Shown in pieces: positions 1-7,058 of a stretch of DNA of 47,809 nt (positions are counted from its first letter, which is position 1; every line of letters starts with the position of its first letter). The position numbers were made by a program, and so were the translations under genes. This stretch comes from Synergistales bacterium (lineage in GTDB: Bacteria; Synergistota; Synergistia; Synergistales; Aminiphilaceae). Below the pieces are notes generated by a model. The model was not told where the DNA came from. It worked only from the letters and a program-made list of their open reading frames with translations, and ran no database searches. Location of the stretch: positions 1-47,809 of the forward strand of contig JAIPGA010000010.1 in NCBI GenBank assembly GCA_021736445.1, read 5' to 3'.

Positions 1-33
1 CCCGCCATTGTAGATAGCATCTACAATGGCGGG
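1..33. terminator. Perfect inverted repeat, probable terminator of a gene left of the window
   Basis: CCCGCCATTGTAGAT at 1-15 is exactly repeated in reverse complement at 19-33, with a 3-nt loop. No long T-run follows (gcttccttt), so a bidirectional or structure-only role is possible. It separates whatever lies to the left from the regulator promoter at 176-204. Between 34 and 175 I see no gene. Confidence 0.6.
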
Positions 34-175
34 GCTTCCTTTGCCGTAGGCTCGCTGGGCTTGACGGATAGAAGTCATCAGTAGAGCACCAACCTTTGCT
101 TGGTTTTACAACGCGATTTCAGATATGAGGCACTATTTCTGAATTGCACTAAATATTGACTCTTTTCAAACGATC

Positions 176-204
176 TTGCGCGGCTCTCAAGAAGTTGCTA
201 TAAT
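176..204 (+). promoter_or_regulatory. Sigma-70-type promoter of the GntR regulator gene
   Basis: TTGCGC (176-181), a 17-nt spacer and a perfect TATAAT (199-204) give a strong housekeeping-type promoter. The start would be near 211, about 47 nt ahead of the ATG at 258. It may also serve the tctCBA genes, since I found no second clear promoter in 990-1088. Confidence 0.75.
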
Positions 205-228
205 ATTCGCAATCTTATTCGGGATATT

Positions 229-241
229 GGATACAGTATCC
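229..241. promoter_or_regulatory. Palindromic operator candidate GGATAC-A-GTATCC
   Basis: A perfect 13-bp palindrome lies about 18 nt downstream of the predicted start, just before the ribosome-binding site. FadR/FCD-type GntR proteins bind short palindromes of this size, often in their own promoters, so autorepression by the adjacent gene product is the simplest reading. This is inferred from position and symmetry only. Confidence 0.5.
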
Positions 242-257
242 TAATGGAGGAAAATTA

Positions 258-989
258 ATGCCCCAATCCCTTGAATCGATACGGTCGCGCAGACTTCCCC
301 CGCTTCGCGAGGATGTGTACAAAGCCCTTCTTCAGGCGATTTTCTCCGGTCAGCTCAGTACCGGTCAGCATCTTGTGGAGGGAGAGATCGCCCGACAGCT
401 CGGCGTTAGCCGAACCCCCGTGCGCGAAGCCGTGCGAAGGCTGGAGAGCGAGGGGCTTGTCAATGTCGACCAGGGGAGGGGTCTCAAGGTTATCGATATC
501 AGTGATGACCGGATTCGGGAGATCTTTGCCGTTCGGGAGTCTCTGGAATGTGTTGCCGTGATTTTCACGGTCGAGCGCGTTACGAAGGAGGAAATACGTC
601 GTCTTGAACGTATTGTCGCCGAGGGGCTGGAGTTTGCATACCGGGATGACACAGCGTTCTTCTTGAAGTCGGTTAAACAGTTTAACAAAGAATTTGTAGA
701 AACAAGCAAGGCGCAAAATCTCATTAAAATTATTTATAATTACCATGAGTATGTGCACTGTCTTCGTCTGCGCAGTCTCGCTGGCAGGGAGAGGCGCATA
801 GAGGCGGCTCGGGAACATGCCGCCATGCTGGAGGCAGTAAAGCAGGGCGAGAGCGAATTGGCAAAGGAGATCATCCACCAGCACATCCAAGGGGCACATG
901 AATATTACAAGAGTGCCAGAGGCGTCGCCCGCGACATGGAGGACGCAGAGGCGTCCTTGATGTCGCGGGTGCAGAACCGTACTGAATAA
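258..989 (+). CDS. GntR-family transcriptional regulator, FadR/FCD type
   Basis: This 243-residue protein has an N-terminal GntR winged helix (about residues 15-80, including VSRTPVREAVRRLESEGLV) and an all-helical FCD ligand-binding domain (about 85-225). FCD domains sense small carboxylic acids, often through a bound metal. The later histidines are present (EHAAML near 195; HQHIQGAHE near 209), but the usual early Asp/His pair is replaced by QFNKEF near 139, so metal binding may be altered. It is the first gene of the uptake cluster and is transcribed toward tctC, suggesting it senses the imported acid or a product. A strong promoter and a palindrome precede it, and GGAGG precedes the ATG. 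The ligand is unknown. Confidence 0.9.
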   Translation: MPQSLESIRSRRLPPLREDVYKALLQAIFSGQLSTGQHLVEGEIARQLGVSRTPVREAVRRLESEGLVNVDQGRGLKVIDISDDRIREIFAVRESLECVAVIFTVERVTKEEIRRLERIVAEGLEFAYRDDTAFFLKSVKQFNKEFVETSKAQNLIKIIYNYHEYVHCLRLRSLAGRERRIEAAREHAAMLEAVKQGESELAKEIIHQHIQGAHEYYKSARGVARDMEDAEASLMSRVQNRTE

Positions 990-1088
990 CCTGGAGAAGA
1001 GAGGGGGTATGGATGCGGGAACCCGAAATGCCGTGAGTGCTCCACAGGGTATCGGATCACTGAACAGAGGCAGAGGAGGAATGTGAAG

Positions 1089-2072
1089 ATGAAAAAGTTT
1101 GTAATGCTGCTTGTTGCGGTTTCCATGGCGACCCTTTTGTTTGCAGGCGCGGGCTTTGCGGCGGATTATCCTTCAGAGCCCATCGAAATGATTGCCCCGG
1201 CCACTCCTGGTGGAGGCTGGGATACAACGGCAAGGTCCATCCAGCACGTCATCAAGAAAAACGACATGTCTCCCGAGTCGATTATCGTTACCAACAAGCC
1301 GGGGGGCGGCGGTGCCGTAGGCTGGACATACCTGAACAGCAAGGCGGGAAGCGGCTACTATCTCGCCGTCAATTCAAGCCTTGTCTTTCTCAATGAACTT
1401 CTTGGCAGGAGCGAACTCTCCTATACGGATTTTACCCCCATCGCGATCATGGCCACTGAATGGTGCGCCGTCTTTGTCGGCAAGGATTCCAAGTTTGACA
1501 GCGGTATAGAGGTTATGGAGGCCCTGAAAGAGGATCCCACGTCACTTTCCATCGCCGTTGCCCCGAGCCTCGGAAATGACGACCACCTTTCCTTTGTCAT
1601 GGCGGCAAAAGCCTATGGTGTCGACACCAGCAAGCTTCGTTTTGTCGTGATGGGAAGCGGCGGCGACATCCTTCCCGCACTCCTGGGTGGACACGTCGAT
1701 GTTGTCACCGGTTCCGTCTCTGAAGGTGCGGAGCACGCCCGTGCCGGTAAGGTAAAAGTTCTGGCTGTTACCTCGGATGAGCGTCTGGGCGGCGAGCTCT
1801 CCGATGTTCCCACCTGGAAAGAGCAGGGTATCGACGTGGTTTTCCCTCACTGGCGTGGTGTGATGGGCCCCAAGGATATGCCTCAGGAAGCCATCGACTG
1901 GTGGAACAAAACGCTTTCCGCAGTTGTTGAGACCGAGGACTGGGCCAAGATCCTCAAGAATAACAAGTGGGACGACTTCTACAAGAACAGCGAAGAGACC
2001 AAGGCCTTCATGGACGAGAACTTCCAGATGTACAAGAACCTCGTTGAAGAGCTTGGCCTGGCCCAGAACTAG
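1089..2072 (+). CDS. tctC: Tripartite tricarboxylate transporter substrate-binding protein (TctC family)
   Basis: Periplasmic solute-binding protein of the TTT family, 327 residues, the usual size. A Sec signal peptide covers about the first 26 residues and ends in AGAGFAADYP; there is no lipobox. The TctC signature regions are present: an early Gly-rich ligand loop (ATPGGGWDTTAR) and a later VTNKPGGGGAVGW. I chose the ATG at 1089 because AGGAGG at 1074-1079 is 9 nt away, whereas the in-frame GTG at 1083 is only 3 nt away. It captures a carboxylate and hands it to TctA/TctB. The citrate lyase genes downstream make citrate or a related tricarboxylate attractive, but TctC specificity cannot be read from sequence. 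Confidence 0.92.
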   Translation: MKKFVMLLVAVSMATLLFAGAGFAADYPSEPIEMIAPATPGGGWDTTARSIQHVIKKNDMSPESIIVTNKPGGGGAVGWTYLNSKAGSGYYLAVNSSLVFLNELLGRSELSYTDFTPIAIMATEWCAVFVGKDSKFDSGIEVMEALKEDPTSLSIAVAPSLGNDDHLSFVMAAKAYGVDTSKLRFVVMGSGGDILPALLGGHVDVVTGSVSEGAEHARAGKVKVLAVTSDERLGGELSDVPTWKEQGIDVVFPHWRGVMGPKDMPQEAIDWWNKTLSAVVETEDWAKILKNNKWDDFYKNSEETKAFMDENFQMYKNLVEELGLAQN

Positions 2073-2097
2073 GAGTATTTTCTTACCCTAGAATACA

Positions 2098-2122
2098 GGG
2101 GCCCCGGTATATCCGGGGCCCC
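2098..2122 (+). terminator. Intercistronic hairpin between tctC and tctB
   Basis: GGGGCCCCGG (2098-2107), a TATAT loop and CCGGGGCCCC (2113-2122) form a perfect 10-bp stem without a T-run. Hairpins after binding-protein genes often stabilise the upstream message or partly stop transcription, so that binding protein exceeds membrane subunits. A comparable palindrome follows the peptide-binding gene at 21463-21490. Confidence 0.6.
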
Positions 2123-2142
2123 ATTCTTCGGAGGTCTTCGCA

Positions 2143-2616
2143 ATGAATACGAATAGAATATGCGGAACAATCGGGATTGCGCTGGGAGTCCTCTGTTTGA
2201 TAGGTGCGCTCAACATTCCCGAGCCGGTTATGGGGGACGCACTTGGTCCCAAATTTTTTCCGCTACTGGTGAGTGGCGGTATGATCATTATCGGCATCGT
2301 TACCTGGCTGACGGATGTGCGGAATGCCGGAAAGGGACACTACGAACGGACCCAGGTGATCACACCGAAGTGGAAGGAAGTCTACCTAATGATCGGTGTG
2401 ACCATTGTGATCGGCCTGGTATACTCGATGCTCTTCGTTGATCTTGGATATATCATATCCACCTTTATATTTGTGGGCGCCATACTGAGCCTTGTCAATC
2501 CAAGAAGGCATGTCATGAATCTCATTATTGCGCTTGTTTTCAGCGTGGGGGCCTATTATGTCTTTGCAAAACTGCTTGGTTTGAGCCTCCCCCGCGGCGT
2601 CCTGGGGTTCTTCTAA
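2143..2616 (+). CDS. tctB: Tripartite tricarboxylate transporter small membrane subunit (TctB family)
   Basis: A 157-residue membrane protein with four predicted helices (about residues 7-24, 43-60, 84-110 and 115-150), the normal TctB size and topology. TctB sequences are poorly conserved; the call rests on topology, the PEPVMGDALGPKFFPLLVS stretch typical of the family's first loop, and its place between TctC and TctA. It forms the sodium- or proton-driven carrier with TctA. A GGAGG precedes the ATG by about 8 nt. Confidence 0.88.
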   Translation: MNTNRICGTIGIALGVLCLIGALNIPEPVMGDALGPKFFPLLVSGGMIIIGIVTWLTDVRNAGKGHYERTQVITPKWKEVYLMIGVTIVIGLVYSMLFVDLGYIISTFIFVGAILSLVNPRRHVMNLIIALVFSVGAYYVFAKLLGLSLPRGVLGFF

Positions 2617-2678
2617 ACAGCAGGGAGGATTGCGATGCGGAGCTGCCGTTGGCGTCTCTCTAAGGGAGGAATGGAATC

Positions 2679-4175
2679 ATGGAGGAAACACTAGGATATA
2701 TCATTCAGGGCTTCGGAAACGTACTCTCCGTTTCGAACTTACTCTGGCTTTTTATGGGGGGGCTCTTGGGGACCATCATAGGCATGCTGCCCGGTATCGG
2801 GCCGGCTACCGGGGTGGCGGTACTGATCCCCATGACTTTCACCATGGACCCGATGACCGCACTCATGACCATGTGCGCCATCTACTACGGAGCGATGTTC
2901 GGCGGGTCGAGGAGTTCAATCCTGATCAATACACCAGGTGATGGGTCGGCTATCGCGGCCACCTTTGATGGATACCCGATGGCCCAAAAAGGAAGGGCGG
3001 GCCCCGCGCTGGCTATTTCTGCACTCGCATCATTTATCGGGGGGATCATAGCCGTTTTCCTGATGACACTTCTTGCGGGTCCTATGTCGTCCTTTGCGAT
3101 CAAGTTCGGGCCTCCGCAGTACTTTTCCCTCTTTGTCTTCGCCCTTTCTGCGACGGTTTCAATTTCCAAAGGTTCCCTGCTCAAGGGTGCTCTTGCAATG
3201 TTTATCGGCCTCATGTTGAGTACTGTCGGGATTGACCAGCAGAGCGGTATGGGGCGGTTTACGCTGGGCGTGGCGGAGCTGCAGGACGGCATCGACTTTC
3301 TCGTCGCCATCATTGGGATCTACGCCATCGGTGAGGTCTTCCTGAACTACGAAAGCCTGGACACGGCCATTGAAGCGCTGAAGAAGAAGTTCGGCAAGGT
3401 CTGGATAACTATGGACGATTGGAAGCGCTGTTTCTGGCCGATTATGCGGAGTACGCCCGTCGGTTTTATTGTAGGCGTACTGCCCGGTTCGGGAGGCTCC
3501 ATCGCCTCAATGGTTGCCTATACCAATGAGAAACAGCTTTCCAAACATCCAGACGAGTTCGGCAATGGAGCCATCGAAGGGCTGGCCGCGCCGGAAGCTG
3601 CAAATAACGCCGCCTCGGTAGGGGCGCTTATCCCCATGCTGACGCTGGGAGTGCCGGGTTCGGGAACGACCGCCGTCATGCTTGGGGCGCTGATGATGAT
3701 GGGACTTCAGCCGGGACCGCTGCTGTTTACGGAGCACCCGCTGCTGGCCTGGAGTGTTATCGATAGTATGTACCTCGGCAATATACTTCTTGCCATCATC
3801 AACATCCCACTGGCCGTGTTGATCGTTAAAGTCCTGTATGTCCCCAAGAGGGTTCTATTGCCCATCATCCTGGTTCTTGCGTTTTTGGGAACCTATACCA
3901 TGAATTACAGCGTTGTCGACTTTTATATGCTGCTTGTGTTCGGCGTCATGGGCTATGCAATGAAAAAGCTCAAGATACCGGCTGCCCCGATGGTGCTGGC
4001 GCTGATTCTGGGTAATATGATGGAACAGGCCTTCCGGCAGTCGCTTACCCTTTCCATGGGCAGCCTGATGATATTTGTGGAGAAACCTATTTCCCTGACA
4101 TTGCTTATTATGGCTCTTCTGTCTACTTTGTATCCGTTCTTTGCTGAGTGGCGACAGAAGAGAAAACAGCAATAG
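2679..4175 (+). CDS. tctA: Tripartite tricarboxylate transporter large membrane subunit (TctA family)
   Basis: The 498-residue permease of the TTT carrier has about 12 hydrophobic segments and the full family length. Diagnostic Gly/Pro-rich motifs occur in both halves: [19 protein letters not shown] near residue 37 and [20 protein letters not shown] near residue 266, reflecting the internal duplication. It moves the TctC-delivered carboxylate across the inner membrane using an ion gradient. GGAGGA lies about 9 nt before the ATG, and a strong intrinsic terminator follows the stop codon, so this gene ends the transporter transcript. Confidence 0.95.
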   Translation: MEETLGYIIQGFGNVLSVSNLLWLFMGGLLGTIIGMLPGIGPATGVAVLIPMTFTMDPMTALMTMCAIYYGAMFGGSRSSILINTPGDGSAIAATFDGYPMAQKGRAGPALAISALASFIGGIIAVFLMTLLAGPMSSFAIKFGPPQYFSLFVFALSATVSISKGSLLKGALAMFIGLMLSTVGIDQQSGMGRFTLGVAELQDGIDFLVAIIGIYAIGEVFLNYESLDTAIEALKKKFGKVWITMDDWKRCFWPIMRSTPVGFIVGVLPGSGGSIASMVAYTNEKQLSKHPDEFGNGAIEGLAAPEAANNAASVGALIPMLTLGVPGSGTTAVMLGALMMMGLQPGPLLFTEHPLLAWSVIDSMYLGNILLAIINIPLAVLIVKVLYVPKRVLLPIILVLAFLGTYTMNYSVVDFYMLLVFGVMGYAMKKLKIPAAPMVLALILGNMMEQAFRQSLTLSMGSLMIFVEKPISLTLLIMALLSTLYPFFAEWRQKRKQQ

Positions 4176-4201
4176 ATCCAGATCAGATGAAATGAATAAA
4201 G

Positions 4202-4242
4202 AGGGGGCGTTGGTAACTGTACTCTGACGCCCCCTTCTTTTT
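4202..4242 (+). terminator. Rho-independent terminator after tctA
   Basis: AGGGGGCGT (4202-4210) pairs with ACGCCCCCT (4227-4235) around a 16-nt loop, followed by a T-rich tract (ttcttttt, to 4242). This is the clearest intrinsic terminator in the window and ends the tct operon on the plus strand. Confidence 0.88.
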
Positions 4243-4277
4243 GTAGCGAAAGGGGTGGTCCCCTGGAACGTCTGCTT

Positions 4278-4772
4278 GTGGCGGGAGCTGTCTTGCTGGG
4301 GGGGTACGCCGGATGGAAATCCCCCATTCCCTCGGGTGCCCTGATAGGGGGAGTTGTCCTCGGTTTTGCGGTGAAGGGGTGGCTGGGGCACAGCTCTGTG
4401 GATGTGCACACCCTTTCGGTGCTTGCCCAGCTACTTATATCATACGTTATCGTAAGCCGCACTTCTCTGGAAAACCTTGCTCTATTGCGGCGACTTTTCG
4501 TTCTGGCCTTCATGTACAACCTGATACTGTACATTGTCAGCTTCGGCGCCTCGTTTCTCCTGGCTTCGTTCACAGGCATGGATGTGATGACGGCACTCTT
4601 TGCAACACCACCGGGGGGGTTGTCAAGCCTGGGCATTATCGCCGCAGAGATGGACGTGGAAGTCCCTGTGACGCTTCTCTTCCACGTTATCAGGGTCACG
4701 CTTATCGTCTGCCTCGTGCCGATGCTGGCTGTGTGGCTCAAATCGCGCTATTCAATGACTGAAGTGGAGTAG
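4278..4772 (+). CDS. Half-size AbrB-family membrane protein
   Basis: This hydrophobic protein of 164 residues from the GTG used here has four to five helices and resembles one repeat of AbrB (putative ammonia-monooxygenase-like regulator) membrane proteins, with the typical ATPPGGLSSLGIIAAEMD motif. Full AbrB proteins carry two such repeats (about 350 residues); single-repeat versions occur near TTT transporters. The start is uncertain: the only Shine-Dalgarno-like run (AAAGGGG, 4249-4255) is 7 nt before an in-frame CTG at 4263, giving LERLLVAGAVLLGG, and 22 nt before the GTG at 4278. It follows a terminator closely, so it needs read-through or its own promoter. Its function is unknown; an export or accessory role with the transporter is possible. 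Confidence 0.75.
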   Translation: MAGAVLLGGYAGWKSPIPSGALIGGVVLGFAVKGWLGHSSVDVHTLSVLAQLLISYVIVSRTSLENLALLRRLFVLAFMYNLILYIVSFGASFLLASFTGMDVMTALFATPPGGLSSLGIIAAEMDVEVPVTLLFHVIRVTLIVCLVPMLAVWLKSRYSMTEVE

Positions 4773-4803
4773 AACGCTGAAATAGTTGGGGAGGGAATCT
4801 GCA

Positions 4804-5679
4804 ATGCACACAGGAAAGATGCTGCGGGAACGCCTCGAGAAATCGGAAATAGTAGTTGCTCCCGGAGCTCAGAACGCGCTTTTTGCACGACTCATTGAAG
4901 AATTCGGTTTCGAGGCGATCTATGCCACCGGTGCGGGAATCGCCAATTTGCACCTTGGCTGGGCGGACCTCGGCCTGACGACGATGACGGAGGTTGTGGA
5001 GACCGTACGCCGGATGACGGATGTGGTTTCAGTTCCGGTAATCGCCGATATCGATACCGGCTTTGGCAACCAACTGAATGTCTGGCGGACCATTCGTGAG
5101 TTTGAAAATGCTGGGGTTGCAGCTGTCCAGATCGAGGACCAGGTTTTCCCGAAGCGTTGCGGTCATTTTGCCGGTAAGGATGTTATTCCCCGGGAGGAGA
5201 TGCTCGACAAGATCTGTGCGGCCAAGGACGCCCGGAAGAGTGACGATTTCCTTATTATCGCCCGCACCGATGCAGGAGCCGTCCACGGTTTTGAGCAGGC
5301 AATCGAGCGGGCCAACGCCTACGCTGCAGCTGGTGCCGACCTTCTCTTTGTAGAGGCACCGCCTACGGAGGAAGAGCTCCGCAGGGTTCCCAAAGAGGTG
5401 GATGGCAAGGTTGTCGCCAATATGGTGGAGGGCGGGAAAACACCGCTCTTTTCGGCACAGGCGCTTGAAGAAATGGGATATAGCCTTGTTCTCTTTGCCA
5501 ATGCCACCCAGAAAGCGGCGATCCGCGGACTTGAACGGCTGCTGGGGCACCTCTCGGAAACAGGCGAGACCTGGAGCGAGCCTGATCTGATGATCTCCAT
5601 GGAACGCCGTAACGAGATAACGGGATTGCATGAATTGCGGCGGAAAATGGAAGGGTACGGTCCTGAAGCCTCGCGGTAG
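4804..5679 (+). CDS. Isocitrate lyase/PEP mutase superfamily lyase
   Basis: A 291-residue TIM-barrel enzyme close in length to 2-methylisocitrate lyase (PrpB) and 2,3-dimethylmalate lyase. The metal-binding segment ADIDTGFGN is at 81-89, and the superfamily lyase signature KRCGH at 117-121 includes the catalytic Cys119. Phosphomutases and the oxaloacetate decarboxylase branch lack this Cys, so C-C bond cleavage of a 2-hydroxy-acid is favoured, giving pyruvate or glyoxylate plus a second acid. Substrate candidates are 2-methylisocitrate, 2,3-dimethylmalate or a relative. The ATG at 4804 follows GGGGAGGG (4788-4795); the upstream TTG at 4786 lies before that site. It adjoins the tct genes and probably acts on the imported compound or its product. 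Confidence 0.85.
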   Translation: MHTGKMLRERLEKSEIVVAPGAQNALFARLIEEFGFEAIYATGAGIANLHLGWADLGLTTMTEVVETVRRMTDVVSVPVIADIDTGFGNQLNVWRTIREFENAGVAAVQIEDQVFPKRCGHFAGKDVIPREEMLDKICAAKDARKSDDFLIIARTDAGAVHGFEQAIERANAYAAAGADLLFVEAPPTEEELRRVPKEVDGKVVANMVEGGKTPLFSAQALEEMGYSLVLFANATQKAAIRGLERLLGHLSETGETWSEPDLMISMERRNEITGLHELRRKMEGYGPEASR

Positions 5680-5684
5680 AGTGG

Positions 5685-5702
5685 CGCCGCACAAAAGCGG
5701 CG
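5685..5702 (+). terminator. Weak hairpin after the lyase gene
   Basis: CGCCGC (5685-5690) and GCGGCG (5697-5702) form a 6-bp stem with an ACAAAA loop just past the stop codon. There is no T-run, so termination is uncertain. The gene-free stretch 5680-5897 also holds several GTAC-centred sites described separately. Confidence 0.3.
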
Positions 5703-5864
5703 AGAGCATATATTCATCAATGGTGCCTGCGCCCCACAGGAAAGAACACGCCCATCCCCCGGCATAAAGGCCAGTGGTACCTGCCGTGCTCAGAAAAGGT
5801 TTCTGGTACAGGGGGTGTTACTGCGTCATGACAGACATCATGCAGGAAATTGCAGGCTTTTATT

Positions 5865-5880
5865 TGTGCTGTACAGCACA
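5865..5880. promoter_or_regulatory. Perfect 16-bp palindrome upstream of citD
   Basis: TGTGCTGTACAGCACA is fully self-complementary and ends 17 nt before the citD ATG, overlapping the likely promoter or leader. Related GTAC-centred sequences, ctGGTACag and gtGGTACct, occur about 60-100 nt upstream in the same gap. This looks like an operator for the citrate lyase genes. I could not assign a convincing -35/-10 pair, so the exact promoter is unknown. Confidence 0.5.
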
Positions 5881-5897
5881 GGCGAGGTGATACGACG

Positions 5898-6155
5898 ATG
5901 ATAGAGAAAACGGCCCAGGCCGGCACGCTGGAGTCCTCGGACTGCCTGGTGACGGTGGCCGGAAGCGGGACAGTGGACATAGACTACCGAGGCGCCAACG
6001 CCGCCCTCTTCGGGGAGCGGACCCGCGCCATCGTGGAAGAGATAGTGAAGCGGCGCGGTCTGGACGGTGCCAGCATCCAGATACAGGACCAGGGCGCCCT
6101 GGAGCCCACGCTCCGGGCCCGTCTTGAGACGGCGCTTGCCCGCGCCGGCGCCTGA
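5898..6155 (+). CDS. citD: Citrate lyase acyl carrier protein, gamma subunit
   Basis: An 85-residue protein matching CitD, which carries the phosphoribosyl-dephospho-CoA arm used by citrate lyase. The attachment motif GTLESSDCLVTV is at 9-20, with Ser14 in the position modified in characterised enzymes. The ATG at 5898 gives this standard N-terminus; an upstream in-frame ATG at 5850 would add 16 unrelated residues and overlap the palindrome. It is first in a citD-citE-citF run with only 12 nt before citE. The genes that make and attach the prosthetic group and acetylate it (citG, citX, citC) are not in this window. Confidence 0.93.
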   Translation: MIEKTAQAGTLESSDCLVTVAGSGTVDIDYRGANAALFGERTRAIVEEIVKRRGLDGASIQIQDQGALEPTLRARLETALARAGA

Positions 6156-6167
6156 GGAGGTGGAACG

Positions 6168-7058
6168 ATGCCCAGAGTCTGCCGCTCCATGCTCTACGTA
6201 CCGGGGAACAACCCCTCCATGCTCCAGCACTGCCCGGTTTTCGGCGCCGACAGCGTCCTGCTGGACCTGGAGGACGCCGTGGCCATAACGGAAAAGGACG
6301 CTGCCCGTCATCTTGTGGCCCACTTTCTGCGGAGCCTTGATTTTGGTGAGATGGTGGTGACGGTGCGCCTGAACGGTGCCGACACGGAGTGCTTCGAGGA
6401 AGACATCCGCGCCATCGTCCCCTGCCGCCCCGACGCCGTGCGGCTGCCCAAGTGCCATACCGCCGAGGACGTGCGCCGGCTGGACGGACTGATCGGTGCA
6501 GTCGAACGGGAGCAGCGCCTCCCGGAAGGAGGCGTGAAGATCCACGCCATGATCGAGACCGCCCGGGGCGTGGAGCACTCCTACGAGATCGCCTGCGTCT
6601 CGCCGCGAGTGGACGCCCTCACGCTGGGCGGGCAGGACCTCACCGCCGACATGGGTGTACGGAAGACCCCCGGCGGGAGCGAGATCTTCTACGCCCGGAG
6701 CCGAGTGGTTATGGCGGCCCGTGCCGCAGGGATCGACGTCTTCGACACCGTCTGGGTAGACGTGAACGACAACGAGGGACTGCTGGAAGAGACGAGGATG
6801 GTCATCGGCCTTGGGTTCACCGGGAAGGCCGCCATCCATCCCGGACAGATCGAATGGATCCACAGAGCCTTTGTGCCGAAGGCACGGGAAGTGGCCCACA
6901 GCCGCCGGGTGGTGGAAGCTGCCGACGAGGCCGAGCGCCGTGGCAAGGGAGCCGTTGCCGTGGACGGGCGGATGATCGACGCGCCGGTGGTCGCCAAGGC
7001 CCGGCACATCCTCGAACTGGCCCGTCTCTACGGAATGGAAGGGGGAGAAGAGAAATGA
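6168..7058 (+). CDS. citE: Citrate lyase beta subunit (citryl-ACP lyase)
   Basis: A 296-residue HpcH/HpaI-type TIM-barrel enzyme that cleaves citryl-ACP to acetyl-ACP and oxaloacetate. The N-terminal SMLYVPGNNPSML and VLLDLEDAV segments and the later IHAMIETARGVEH and ALTLGGQDLTADMG motifs are characteristic; Glu and Asp in these bind Mg2+. The length is normal for CitE. GAGGTGG precedes the ATG by about 5 nt, and the stop overlaps the citF start in ATGA, indicating translational coupling. With citD and citF directly next to it, it belongs to true citrate lyase rather than the stand-alone CitE-like group. Confidence 0.95.
   Translation: MPRVCRSMLYVPGNNPSMLQHCPVFGADSVLLDLEDAVAITEKDAARHLVAHFLRSLDFGEMVVTVRLNGADTECFEEDIRAIVPCRPDAVRLPKCHTAEDVRRLDGLIGAVEREQRLPEGGVKIHAMIETARGVEHSYEIACVSPRVDALTLGGQDLTADMGVRKTPGGSEIFYARSRVVMAARAAGIDVFDTVWVDVNDNEGLLEETRMVIGLGFTGKAAIHPGQIEWIHRAFVPKAREVAHSRRVVEAADEAERRGKGAVAVDGRMIDAPVVAKARHILELARLYGMEGGEEK

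Noticed and set aside
4804-5679. Oxaloacetate decarboxylase completing citrate fermentation
   Set aside because: Attractive after citrate lyase, but the KRCGH catalytic Cys marks the C-C lyase branch of the superfamily, so I did not assign this.
6389-7054. N-terminal extension of CitF
   Set aside because: Arg/Gly-rich translation inside citE in another frame; the standard CitF N-terminus begins at the ATG at 7055.
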